Shown here: positions 35,281-46,233 of the stretch, piece by piece
Layout: every line of letters begins with the position of its first letter
Position numbering within the stretch: the first letter of the stretch is position 1
NCBI GenBank assembly: GCA_033032865.1
Contig: JAWHQI010000166.1
Coordinates: 1,798,001-1,862,000, forward strand
DNA length: 64,000 nucleotides
Origin: Dactylorhiza incarnata
Lineage: Eukaryota > Streptophyta > Magnoliopsida > Asparagales > Orchidaceae
Direction of reading: 5' to 3'
The notes under the pieces: generated by a model
Told to the model about the DNA's origin: nothing
The model's database searches: none
The model's input: only the letters and a program-made list of their open reading frames with translations
Position numbers and translations under genes: made by a program

Positions 35281-35305
35281 ATTTTAGAGAGAGAAAAAAT
35301 GGGGC

Positions 35306-35357
35306 TAACGCCAGGCGTTATACCTAACGCTGGCGTTGACACCATTTTATATAAAAG
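35306..35357 (+). promoter_or_regulatory. Promoter-like region of antisense gene
   Basis: A perfect inverted repeat TAACGCCAGGCGTTA (35306-35320) and a second, imperfect copy (35325-35338) are followed by the TATA box tttatataaaag (35346-35357). The palindrome is the one used in this element's LTR U3, in the same position relative to a TATA box but on the opposite strand. Confidence 0.6.
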
Positions 35358-35439
35358 CCCTAAATCCGAGATCTTTTCTTATTCTCTTCATTTCAAGCCA
35401 TTTTTCTTCCAGTTTCGCCGATAGCCTTCTCAGATCTAG

Positions 35440-35840
35440 GTAAAATTCATGTTTTTCTTCTTATATTTCTTGGTTAACTCATTTCTATACCCCTAATTAG
35501 CAATCCTTTGAAGTATTGAAGTGTTTTTATTAGAGTGTATGGTAGATCTAGGATTTTGAGATCTAGGGTTTTAGTTTTGAGTTGTAGAGTTAGGTTTTTG
35601 AGATTCTTCACAAAGAAGAGTATTTGCTTTAAATTTTATGATGTTTTGAGTTCTATTGGTGATTTTCCCTTTATTCTTCACTTGTTATGAAATTTTTTCG
35701 AGTTCTAAGAATGAGCGAAGGTCTGCATTGTATAGTGGAAGTGATAGGAAATTTGACAGCATGCGCCTGGCGTTAACATTAACTCTGGCATTGAATAAAT
35801 AAACTTTAGTTTTGATTTTCTGTTGTGTATAAATGTTCAG
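35440..35840 (+). other. Candidate 5' UTR intron of antisense gene
   Basis: The donor context is CTAG|GTAAAATT and the acceptor TGTTCAG|GTTATGG. The interval is about 400 nt, T-rich, and ends 3 nt before the ATG at 35844. It is inferred from sequence only. Confidence 0.5.
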
Positions 35841-35843
35841 GTT

Positions 35844-36905
35844 ATGGCTGCTTCCAGTTCACATGGGGTTCGAGCCAGAAAGTGTTCTTCTTCCTGAGCA
35901 CCACATGAGTCTTATCAATCTTATGCGGGGATAGATAAAGCATCAGTTGGTGTAGGGATGATATTGCAGATAGACCTCACCCGACATGCACATATTCAGA
36001 ATCTCCTGGCTGCATCAGGGGTTTTATCAGTGATTTCAGAAGATTGTTTCTCTACAGATTTTGTTCGGGAGTTTTATAACAATTTATTTGATCCTTCTGA
36101 GACAGAGCTCAATGGAGGAGTAAGTTCTATGATGCAATATGAAGTTGTTACGATCACTCATGATGATTTGAGGAATGAGTTTGGATTAGTGGTGAGTGAG
36201 AATCATCTTGATGTGGTGGAGAAGTATCGGTCCGAGCGTGGCTGGACACAGGTGAATACGGTTTTGCATGGGAAGGAGAGTAGAGAGCAGATTACCAATG
36301 TTTCTTCACTTAAGGAGGAAGCATTCATAATTCAGGACATTTTACATCACACCACAACGTTGAAGTCCAGAGACACTAAGAAGATCACTGCTCAGCATAG
36401 TATTGTTACTTATCATATTATACAGGAAGAAGGTTTTAATGTGGCAGATCTTTTACTATCACAGATTCGGTATACATTCAAGTTGAAGGATCCGGGAAGG
36501 ACTTGTCTTAACACTCTTCCCTTAGGTGGACTTATACAACGGGTGGTGATGGAGAAGTATGAATACATAATCAGAAGGAACTATATTAACGATCTTGTCC
36601 CAGAGCTTTATTCGACTTCAACAATTTGAGTTCCTCGGCCACGAGATATACCATCAACTTCTCGACCACCCCTTCGACGAGGGGTCTCGCTTCGTGAGAC
36701 GATTCAGGACCATCAGGAGTTGTTTGAGGAATTCATGGAGAATGTGACACGCCGTATGTCACGAATGGAGAGGATAATACGGTATATAATCAAGGCTTTG
36801 AAGTTGAAGCCGACACGTGCAAAAGAGAGGGAGTGGGACGTTCTCGTGGAGGATCCGCCACTCGACTCACCGTACTCGAAGGTCAAGGAATCGAGGAAGT
36901 TCTAG
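35844..36905 (+). pseudogene. Antisense gene of non-autonomous element (plant transposon-protein domain)
   Basis: An ATG three bases after a splice-acceptor-like site opens a 353-codon frame ending with TAG at 36903-36905. Only two in-frame stops break it, both TGA (35895-35897 and 36627-36629). The N-terminus is Ser/Arg-rich. The central 210 residues include DFVREFYNNLF, ITHDDLRNEFGLV, a His-containing segment, QHSIVTYHIIQ and LPLGGLIQRVV. That order matches the 'putative plant transposon protein' domain (Transposase_32, PF20167, by memory). The C-terminus has an amphipathic helix (FEEFMENVTRRMSRMERI) and an acidic tail. The gene lies antisense to the element, nearer the 3' LTR. Biochemical role is unknown. 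Confidence 0.7.
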
Positions 36906-38026
36906 TACTGAAGGAACAGACTCTATTAGTGAGAGTAGAGAGTTTTAGGGATTTTCTTTTTATGTAATAATAGTAATTTTATCATTTAGACAATTAAGTC
37001 TAAAACCTGGCCTTAACACTTGCACCCAACGTTAACAGTTATCATGATTTTTAGCTTTTTCTTATTTTTATCTACTGTGTGTACTGTGTTTTGGCTTTGT
37101 TCAAGTTTTCATAATTATGATTTTACTACTTTAATAGATTTCCATATAATCTTTGGTGGATATAATCATGTTACATCATCTTTATAAGGATAAAAGAGAT
37201 TCATCATGACTTATTTTAAAAATTGTATTAGCTTATCAAATTTTAGTATTCAAGTTATTTAATGAATGTCATTGATGAGATAAGAGGTATTGATAAGTAT
37301 TGATATGACTTTTTTTTTAAAACATGAATATGTAAACTTCTTGAAAGACAAGATAATGATAATTTCCCCTTTTTCGATTATTACAAGAGCATGCATGAGT
37401 CTATAATTAATTTGATCTTTGCTAGGCTTTAGTTGGACTTAGCAGTTTAGAGTGGATCTTGGACTTCCCGAGGTCTACCCTGTAAAGGGTTTGCACCGGT
37501 ACTAGGAGATGTGATGGGGTGACATCCCAAACCTCCCTTTCTCAGGATATTTAAGTATTATTGGTTGCTACCCATACTAAATATTTAAAATTTATAGACT
37601 CAAAATTTTGAAAGAGAAAAAAGTGAAATTCATGATTTTATTAATTTAGATAAATATCTCATAACAAATTTAGAATTTGATTTATGTGGATAATATAAGA
37701 TATTTATAGCCAATGAATATAAGAAAGATAGATAGGCCATCAAAATAAAAAATGACTTTTGTTTAATTTGATTTGTAAACTTATTAACCTTTAAGGGATA
37801 AAATCATATTTCCAATAATGTATAGGATGACCATGACATGATAGCAAAAAAAAGAAATTAAAGCATGTCATGAAGTAGAAGTTTGTATATTTCATTTTGA
37901 AAAGATTCTACTTCATGCATTTGTTGATACCTAATGAATAAGAGATTTAGGTATCCAAAGGTAGCCAAGAGTAACGGTTCCTTTGGGTACCCAAATATAG
38001 CGAGATGATTTTTGGGGAGATAAGTA
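36906..38026. other. Non-coding interior, 3' side of antisense gene and gag
   Basis: It is AT-rich with no coding signal. It contains another diverged TAACG palindromic cluster near 37010-37050 (cctggccttaac, caacgttaac). Confidence 0.5.
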
Positions 38027-39416
38027 CTAATGAACCCATTCAAGTGGAGTTAATATTTCATTTTTAATTTTGGGTCTCCACTCATACTTAGGTTTAGTAT
38101 TATAATTATGCATCAAATTTCCATATTCATTAAGCTTAGGTTTAAAATAATAATGACTTTTGAAACTATTTTTCAAAGTAATTTTTTGCACATTTGAATT
38201 TAATTTGGGAGATTCATAGTTTTTTAAATAATAGTAATTTGGATTTTGATTTACAAAAACTTTGTGTTTCTTACTCCCATTATTAGGCTTAGTCAAGATA
38301 TTCATATTCATATTCAACTTGCTTTTAGATATTGCTTGATATTGTGAATTTCTGTGTTGATATTTCTCATTCATAATTTTAATAAGCAAGTTGACTTTAT
38401 TTTCTAATTCATAATTTGTAACTTTGAGATAATGTCTAGCTTTATTATAAGCAATTGTGCTACTTTTAAGAGTGGAAACAATATAGTCAATATGAGTTTG
38501 ATAGTTATTTCTAAGTTCCTCAAATGTTTCATCCATCTTTTTAATTTCAACTTTATAACTTTTACACATAACACAATCATTTGTAATAGATGAATTTTCT
38601 AAAACTAATTTTTTATTATGTTCTTTAAGATGCTCTTTTTCATATACCTTGAGTTTTTCTTTAAGAATATTGCAATCAAAACAAAGTTTTTTATTTTCAA
38701 TTGAAGAGGCATGGGTAAAACTAGATAAATCAGAATTTGATTCTACTTTAACTTGTGCTTTTAAACCTTTATTTTCTAAGCGCAATTTGCAATTAGCATT
38801 TTTCAATTTCTTAATTTTGCGCTTTATAATTTGTAGCAATTGTAAAGTAGAAATAGAATTGCAAACAATAAGAGAATTTGATTTATGTACAGTGTTTTTG
38901 GATGCTGTGAGATTTGAGCATAGAGTTCCTTTGTTATCTTCTTCTTTTTGGCACTCTTCTTTCAAAGATAAAAGTTCTTCTTCTCTTCCACTTGATGTGT
39001 ACTCCAATGATTCATCGTGAGAGGAACTTTCGTGACCATTTGTGCAAACTTGTATGTTCTCCACTTCTTGCATTTGTTCCATACCAGTGAGAGGAAGATC
39101 ATACATTTCTTCAAGAAATTTCCATACTTTGTATGCACTAGAAAAACAATATATCAATTTTGAAAATTTCTTGAGATAAAGCACCAAAGATACTATTCAA
39201 AGCCTTTGCATTTTGGCGACGTTCCTTTTTATTTGTTTTATCCGCTGGTCTTACAATTGCTATATTTCATGCTTCGATATCTAAAGTTTAAATACATTTT
39301 TCCATTAAAAATTTCCATCCTTTATAATTTCTCCCTTCGAATAAAGGAGGTGCAAAAGATTTTTCATCTTCATAAAAATTTCCCCCACTAATAGAAGCGA
39401 GATCATGAGAAGCCAT
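38027..39416 (-). pseudogene. copia-type gag of non-autonomous element
   Basis: An ATG at 39416, about 36 nt from the primer site, opens MASHDLASISGGNFYEDEK, then APPLFEGRNYKGWKFLMEK. This is the start of a plant copia gag. Two stops and a frameshift (about 39145) precede the long open part (386 codons, 39187-38027). That part begins YKVWKFLEEMYD and is dominated by charged coiled-coil segments (for example LKNANCKLRLENKGLKA). Cys pairs appear (CFDC, CVMC), but no canonical C-C-H-C knuckle is seen. The C-terminus is Asn/Lys/Tyr-rich. No pol follows. Gag would supply particle assembly in cis; the stops argue it is not made whole. Confidence 0.7.
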
Positions 39417-39465
39417 TATTCCTTGTTGTTAAGCCGATTTGGAATAACCTTGCTCTGATACCACT

Positions 39466-40630
39466 TGTTGGATCTTGAGGCGCCCTTAGAGGGGGGTGAA
39501 TAAGGTTTTAGAAAACTTTAAGTTTTTATAGAAAACTATTGATATTTTATTTGAATAAGAGTGAATCAAAAACAAAGAGTAGTAAATCAATTTTATTAAC
39601 TAGAAAAAGACATGATTATCATTAATAAAATTTGGTTACAAAATCTGATTTCTATCACGCTAGAAATCCAAGGCAAAATATGAAATACTCTTTTTGATTC
39701 TATACCGACTCTTCTCACTAAGAACTTGTTGGCTTTAGTCGATCTCTCCCCAGATACGACCTCAAGCCACTCTAGCCCTTCTATCCCCAGAAAGGCCTCG
39801 AGCACCCCCTAAATCTACTCCCTAGACCCAATCGCCAACATGAAGCGAATTCCTCCCTAAGTCCTACCCAGACCTAGTCGCCAACATGGGGCGAATTTAC
39901 TCCACGATTATAATAAAATAGTTACAAACAGAAATACAAAAACACAAATAAAAACTCCCTAAGAAGAATTCTGGAGATGGCGAAGGCTCGTTGAATATCA
40001 TCGAAGTCGAAGCGTGTGTTCTTCGCGTTGTGTAAGCATTGCTTCGATCCTCCTTGAATTCTTCTCTTAAATTTGTGTGGGAGATGGTGGTCTGGAAAAA
40101 TACGGCCCTTGCAGAATTTCAGAAGTGCTGGAATAGGGATCTATTTGATAAGTAGTTGAAGAATACAAAATCCACCTATTTATAGGACTGGAAGCTTACG
40201 TCAACGTTAAGGCTAATGCCTGGCGTTGACCCAGTATAGAAATGTTTTGATGGCTCGGATCTTCAAAATAGGAAGGAGATATTGCACTTTAGGAAACATT
40301 CATTGTAGGCAACCCTAATATTGGCGTTGAGGCTAACGCTGGCGTTAGGTTAGATTATTCTTAAAGTGCTCCTTTAATCACAACAGCTTCACTCCTTGCC
40401 ACATTTGTCTTGGTGGGAACGGGAGTCAATGCCGGCATTAAGTACTAACGCCTGGCGTTAGACATCATTCCATTTTTTCAGCTTATGGGAAGGTCCAGAC
40501 CAATAATGTAGCATCCTAGAGTCATATCTGTTCAAGCATGCATGCTAAAAACACAATGGCAACCATGATCAAATACAAGTAGGATTTTTTATTCTCAAAT
40601 CAAATGGATATAGAAAACCATGTTCCAACA
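39466..40630 (-). mobile_element. 5' LTR of non-autonomous element
   Basis: Length is 1165 bp, identical to its partner. TATA box reversed at 40176-40185. Palindromic TAACGCC-type motifs lie at 40195-40225 and 40445-40461. The primer site lies just outside, at 39452-39463. Confidence 0.9.
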
Positions 40631-40664
40631 TCTTCTACCACCATGGTAGGAATACACTGAACAG

Positions 40665-40850
40665 TTCCTGAGTCTTTTGATAAGGAGACTCTTAGAACCA
40701 CTAAATCTTTTGGTAAGGAGACTCTTAGAACCAACTACTGAGTCTTTTGATAAGGAGACTCTTAGAACCAAGAACTGAGTTTTTTGATAAGGATACTCTT
40801 AGAACCAATCTAGATCTTTTGATATGGAGATCTTGAACCATTGAATCCAT
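40665..40850. repeat. 33-37-bp tandem repeat in solo LTR, 5 copies
   Basis: gagtcttttgataaggagac followed by tcttagaacca repeats five times. Each copy is itself a gagtc...gactc inverted repeat. Confidence 0.85.
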
Positions 40851-41459
40851 TGAAGAGGGATTCCAAAAACTCTTTATACAGTTACAGAATAAGACAGGGA
40901 GAAAATAAAAAGTTGTAAAGATGTTTCTTCTGATGGTGTTCTTCAGGATCTGTTTTGAATGAACCCTTGCTTATGGTAGAAAAGAATGCAAGGGTGATGA
41001 GCTTGTGATCCTGAAGATCTCTCTGTACACTTGATGGCTTCCTGCTGTAAGTGAAGAAGAAGAAGTAGAGCCTTTGTATTTTTCCTGTACAGAGATGTTC
41101 TTCTTGTTCTGTCTGTGTAGAGCTTGAGTAAGAAGAAGACTCAATAGAATAGCTTGAATGATTGTTGTTATCTTTCTTCCTCTGTATTCTTATTCTCCGT
41201 TGAATAGTGTTTGAATTTGTTTCTTATTCTATTCTGTTCTTAGAAAGAATGTCCATTGGATAATAACTATTTCATTCCAATTCTGTTCACGACCCGTCAA
41301 TCTGAATTTGAATAACTTTCAAGAATGTCTTTGTTGTCTCTCTGGAGTACTCCATTCCATTCTTGGCAATAAATGAACCGTTAGAATTTGAATTACATCC
41401 TTGGATACCTTCTAAAAAAGCATCTAAAAGGGCAGCAGAAAACGTTCTATTTCTATATG

Positions 41460-41830
41460 TATTTGACGTAGCGTCGAATTCATTTTCCTTTTAATCGACG
41501 CGCCTCTGAGTTCTAATAGAAGCTGCTTCGAATTCCTTCTCAGCATTGAACTGAACTCAGGTATCGACGTTGCGTCGAATGCTTATCAATGTATTTGTCG
41601 AGTTGAAGACTTGGACTTTGAACTTCATCTTCTGCGTCGACTTCAAGTCATAGTTGCATCGACTTCTAATACTTCTTCGACTGACTCTGTCTTCTGCGTT
41701 GAGTACTTCTCGACGTTGCGTCGACTTGGATTTCAGTCTTAGTTACTTCTACTTGTATTCGAAGTTGCTTCGACTTTCAGTCGAAGTTGCGTCGACTTCT
41801 ATTCGATGCAAGTTTAACTCAACTGAATTT
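41460..41830 (-). promoter_or_regulatory. TCGACG-CGTCGA motif cluster in Sirevirus-type LTR
   Basis: Perfect inverted repeats TCGACGTTGCGTCGA occur at 41564-41578 and 41710-41724, among many gcgtcgaatt/gcgtcgactt half sites. A similar cluster lies at 45830-46090 in the Sirevirus 3' LTR. Confidence 0.5.
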
Positions 41831-41993
41831 TGTACTTCTTTTGGACATGTCTTGACACTCTAGTGTGAGTGAGATATCCTAGGAAATCTAATGACCAAAT
41901 TACCCTCTATATACAACATGGGTAATACATCCTAGAAAATGAAATCACTTGCATATAATTTGTAAGATAAATCAAAGGTTATTTTTCCCAACA

Positions 41994-43481
41994 TAGTTTA
42001 AAAGAAACAAAGTCTGGACTCTAGTTGAAAGACCAAGGAACTACCCAATTATTGGAACAAAATGGGTATACAAAAACAAGATGGACTCTAATGGAGTTAC
42101 AATTAGAAACAAAGCCAGACTTGTTGCTCAAGGATACAAGCAAGAAGATGGAATTGACTACAATCAGACTTTTGCTCTAGTAGCTTGACTAAACACAATT
42201 AGGATGTTTCTTGCCTATGCTGCTCATCTAAAGATAAAGGTATATCAGGTGGATGTAAAGAGTGCATTTTTAAATGGAACTCTTCAATAAGAAGTATGTG
42301 TGGAGCAACCCCCAGGTTTTGTCAATCCATGTCATCCCTCATTTGTTTATAGGCTAGATAAAGCATTGTATGGCCTCAAGCAAGGTCCAAGAGCTTGGTA
42401 TGAGACATTATCTACCTTTCTTCTAGAACACTCCTTTGTAAGAGGTAAGGTGGATAAAACACTCTTCACTGGAGCACATAAGAATCAGCTACTCCTAGTA
42501 CAAATATATGTAGATTATATAATATTTGGCTCAACAGACCAAAGGCTTTGCAAAAGGTTTGCTGGCCTAATGCAGTCTAAGTTTGAGATGAGTAGCATGG
42601 GGGAATTATCTTACTTTCTTGGCCTCCAAGTAAAGCAAAGTGCAGATGGCATTTTCATATCCCAATCCAAGTGCACCAAAGAGCTGGTCAAGATATTTGG
42701 GATGAAAATGCCTCTATCATGAAAACCCACATGGCTACCAATATTATACTTGATAGAGATGAAAAGGATAAGTAATCTAATCAGAAGACTTACAGAGTAG
42801 TCATTGGCTCACTCCTCTATCTTATAGCTAGCAGGCCAGATATCATGTTTGATACTTGTATATGTACTAGATTTAGGTTGACCCCAAGGAATCCAACATG
42901 AGCTCTGTAAAAAGAATACTCAGATATCTAAAGGGTGCACATAAACTTGGTTTATGGTATCCCACAGAATCTGGATTTGGTCTAGTAGGCAACTCTGATG
43001 CAGATTATGTTTAGCTGGGTGCTAGACTGATTTTCTGGTTTAGCCCTCAGGAACTTGATAGAAAGAGCACCTCAGGAACTTGTCAATTCCTGGGTGCTAG
43101 ATTGATTTTCTGGTTTAGCCAAAAAAACTCAGTCTCCACTTTTACAGGTGAAGCTGAGTATATAGCTGCAGGAAGCTGCTGCTCACAAATATTGTGGATG
43201 CAAAATCAGTTGTTGGTTACAACTTTACTCTTGAGAACTCCACAATATTTTGTGACAGTTCTAGTGTTATTTCTATAGCTTCCAATTCTGTTCTCCATAG
43301 TAGAACTAAGCACATAGAGATTAGGCACCACTTTCTCAAAGATAATGTAGAGAAGAGTAAGATCTCTCTTCAATATATTTCCACTGATAATCAAAGGGCT
43401 AACATATTCACTAAGCCACTTGATGAAAACAAGCACAATTTCTTTATCAATGCATTGAGAATGCTTGATGGAGCTCTTTAG
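41994..43481 (+). pseudogene. Sirevirus RT and RNase H, degenerate
   Basis: Coding resumes with FKRNKVWTL, then KARLVAQGYKQEDGIDYNQTFA, VDVKSAFLNGTLQ and [17 protein letters not shown], in RT order. The catalytic YVDD reads YVDY ([10 protein letters not shown]), which would abolish polymerase activity. Stops occur near 42188 and 42288. Frames shift after about 42720. An 80-bp segment around 43010-43110 is duplicated (ggtgctagactgattttctgg twice). RNase H and the C-terminal IEIRHHFLKDNVE...ANIFTKPLDENK end at 43479-43481. The copy is inactive. Confidence 0.85.
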
Positions 43482-45636
43482 GTAACATCTATTATGTAAT
43501 AAAACCTATTTTCCATATAAAGGTATTGCTGGGAAAACCATCAATTTTTTTCAAAAATATAAATGTTTATCCAGAGCTGCATTGAATAGAAATCGACGGT
43601 GCGTCGAATAGAAATCGATGGTTCTTCGAGAGCTGACTGGGATAGTTCATTCGAATAGCACTTGACGCAGCATCGAATTCCTATCGACGCAGCATTGAAT
43701 TACTATCGACGCATGCGCAGACTCAATAGTTATTGCTTTCATTTGAAGCCACGTTGATTTCCACTCGACGCCACGTCGACTTTCCAAAGCGCGCGCAGAC
43801 TTTATTTCCATAAGCTACTTCGACATATATTTTAGCACGCTGAATCTAATTCTTTTTGATGTTGCTTCTAATACAACCCTAAGTTATTACGAATCGTCTT
43901 CTAAGATCAACACAGTCGTTAAACTTTATTGTGCTTTTGAATTCTCCCCCTCTTGATCTCCTATTTTTCTATTTTTCTTCTGTCTTCTTCCTTCTTTGCA
44001 GGTACACAACGACAATCAATGACTTCTAATAGAGACATTCTTGACACAATTAATTTGGCTTTAGAGACATTGTTATCTCAGTTCTCCTCTTTATACCTGG
44101 ATTTCTCGGAAGATAGCTATCAAACGTTATGTGCTCAACATAACAGGTTAAGGAACCTCTCTGCCCAAACAAAATCCATCGAGAAGGAACTGTGCTCGTC
44201 AGTGTTGCCTGCTGAAGTCTTTATATCCTTCTTTAATTATATAAAGCAGGGGGGAGAAGGTTGACAGGAGGACCCAACCTGGTTCAATATATACTTCCAT
44301 TGAGCACCAATGTCAAACCTCCTATGTCTCTGAAGAAGAAACAACAATCGCTTCTCAACTCTTCCTGGCTCCTATACCATCTTCTCCACATAGATTCCTG
44401 CCTGCAATCTAGTGGGAGTATTCAATCCATGGGTAGTCCTCAATTCAGGGTGAGTCTGATCTGTTCTCAAATGATGAGGACTATTAAGCAAGTTTGAAAG
44501 AGTTTTCAGTATGGGTTGATTCACCCATTCCCGAGAGCACAGAAATCAAGCCCGCTTCTGAAGAATCAACAACATTATCACCAGTGTGCCTACTCCTGCT
44601 TTTGATCCTATCTTTTCCTCTTCTGCTCCTACTCCTGCCCAGTTTCCTCATGTCCCTATTCTACCAGTTCCAATATCAGATCCCAGACAAGGAACACATT
44701 CAGAGGAATAAACACATTCAGAGGAAGGCAATATGGGAGAAAAATACCTATCTGGGAGAGGTATACTAAGGAACAAAGAAAACAATTCAAAAAGGATAGG
44801 TCATATAATAATACATATGAGAAAGTACAAATACCTAAAATCAGATGAAGGTGTATACTGCTCCAATTCTTGACAAAGTCTTTGAAGAGATTAGAGAAAG
44901 AGAGCAGTATGAATATAATGTCCCTCAAAGAGAAATTGAGGAAAAGAGAAAGCAATTTATTGAAAGACTCAAGAAGGAGAAAGTTGCAGTCGAAGAAAAG
45001 CAAATAAAAGAAGTAATCAAAATTCCAAGTACATTATTCGACTCTTCAAAATAGGCGACCATGAATCCTCAAGAAAAGTCTTGAAAGATAAAGGACAACT
45101 TGACAAAAGGGGTCTTGGATGTAATCAAGATATAAAAGTTAGTCATACCAAAAGAAGAAAAAGATTGTTTTCAAGATAGCTCTAACTCCTGGCATCACAC
45201 AATCAACTTTCATAGTGCCAGATCCAGACTCAGATAAGCTTGACCTGATTGAAATAAATAAACTAACTGCTAAAATCACCAGCCTTGGATTCAAGATAAA
45301 TGATGTCTACCCCGAGGCAAAAGCTGACTTGGAGAAACTATTCAAAGGGCATGACAGAATTCAGAAGAATCTAGAGAAGGCCAAACCAACTAACTTCAAA
45401 TATGTAGAAACAAATTTCAGGAAGGTCTATGAAGCTCTATCTACATTTCTCAGAAAGAAGAAGTAGAATACTCCTTTGGGTAACTAATTCTGATGAACAC
45501 TTATATCTATTAATCAGAAGTTCTAGTTTATGCTGTCATTTTGTTATAATATGTTTTATGCACTCTGCTTTAATTTTCAATATATTGAAATCACTTAATA
45601 ATTTTGTAAATTTTGCTAAGATAAATAGGGGGAGAT
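43482..45636 (+). pseudogene. Post-pol extra ORF (env-like region) of Sirevirus element
   Basis: About 2.1 kb separates RNase H from the LTR, the place where Sireviruses carry an additional, sometimes env-like ORF. From about 44020 a helical N-terminus (MTSNRDILDTINLALETLL) is readable. Frameshifts and stops follow. A coiled-coil part (REREQYEYNVPQREIEEKRK, near 44890) and the C-terminal segment (45215-45466, rich in Lys and helices, ending LRKKK) come next. I see no clear signal peptide or fusion segment. The first 500 bp contain gcgtcgaa half sites. The name env-like rests on position only. Confidence 0.5.
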
Positions 45637-46233
45637 TGTTGGGAAAAACATCTTCTTGATTTATCTTACAAACTATGTAAAAGTGATTTAATCTTCTATG
45701 AGTTATTACTCATGTTGTATAGTGAGGGTAATATGGTCTTTATATGTCCTAGGATGTCACACTCACATTAGAGTGTCAAAGTCAAGTCAAAAAGAGTGCA
45801 AAATTCAGTTGAGTTAATTCTACATCGAAATGAAATCGACACAGCTTCGACTACAAGTCGAAGCAAGTTTGAATAGAAGTAAAGATAACTCAGACTGGGA
45901 GTCGATGCAACATTGGAAGTCGGCGCCACGTCGAATTACATTAGATGCAGAAGCCAGAGTTAGTCGAAGCATCATTATAAGTCGACGCAACTTCGAAATG
46001 TATTCGACATAAAAGTCAGAGTTTAAAGTCTATGTCTTCCTCTCGACGGAATCATCGATAAGGAATCGACACAACATCGATAGCAGAGTTCAACTCAAAG
46101 CAGAGGAAGATTTAGAAGCTGCTTCTAGTAGAACTCTGAGGTGCTTCAATAAGAAGGCAAATTTATTCGACGCAACATCGAATAGAGACACGGTTTTGGA
46201 AAACATCCTGCAAATGATTCTGAAGCTTATTCA
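45637..46233 (+). mobile_element. Sirevirus 3' LTR, interrupted
   Basis: The LTR starts tgttgggaaaaac after the purine tract agggggagat. It matches the reverse complement of the solo LTR end (41993 downward). It is cut at 46233, where a Tat element begins; the remainder is not in the window. Confidence 0.8.

Larger units (their letters stand above)
31865..40630 (-). mobile_element. Complete non-autonomous LTR element, TSD tcttc
   Basis: It has two 1165-bp LTRs (31865-33029, 39466-40630). A perfect 5-bp duplication, tcttc, flanks it at 31860-31864 and 40631-40635. A primer site TGGTATCAGAGC (minus, 39452-39463) lies two bases inside the 5' LTR. The purine tract AAAAGTGGGAGAT abuts the 3' LTR. 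The interior holds only a copia-type gag remnant (39416-38027) and an antisense gene (35844-36905). It has no protease, integrase or RT. It fits the description of a large retrotransposon derivative that depends on a partner for reverse transcription. Confidence 0.92.
31646..41993 (-). mobile_element. Solo LTR of Sirevirus type, split by 31865-40630
   Basis: The right part (40636-41993) ends cccaaca. Read in minus orientation it begins TGTTGGGAAAAA, like the Sirevirus 3' LTR at 45637. The left part (about 31646-31864) begins tgtgacctctaag. RT coding resumes right after 41993 (FKRNKVWTL), matching the break after MQEELT. No internal region of its own is present, so it looks like a solo LTR left by recombination. 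The left boundary and target duplication are not clean (31625-31646 possible). Confidence 0.65.
22617..46233 (+). mobile_element. Sirevirus-like copia element, split by insertions
   Basis: Gag (22617-22666 continuing at 28886), PR, IN, RT, RNase H and a long post-pol region lie in order on the plus strand. A purine tract (45627-45636) and a 3' LTR (45637 onward) end it. RT phrases ([25 protein letters not shown]) and the extra region after RNase H are those of Sireviruses. The body is interrupted by 22667-28885 and by about 31646-41993, and its 3' LTR is interrupted at 46234. The 5' end is lost left of 22617. Confidence 0.8.

Noticed and set aside
38649..39020. 123-codon plus-strand frame
   Set aside because: It lies opposite the gag remnant, which has the primer site, start and gag motifs in register.
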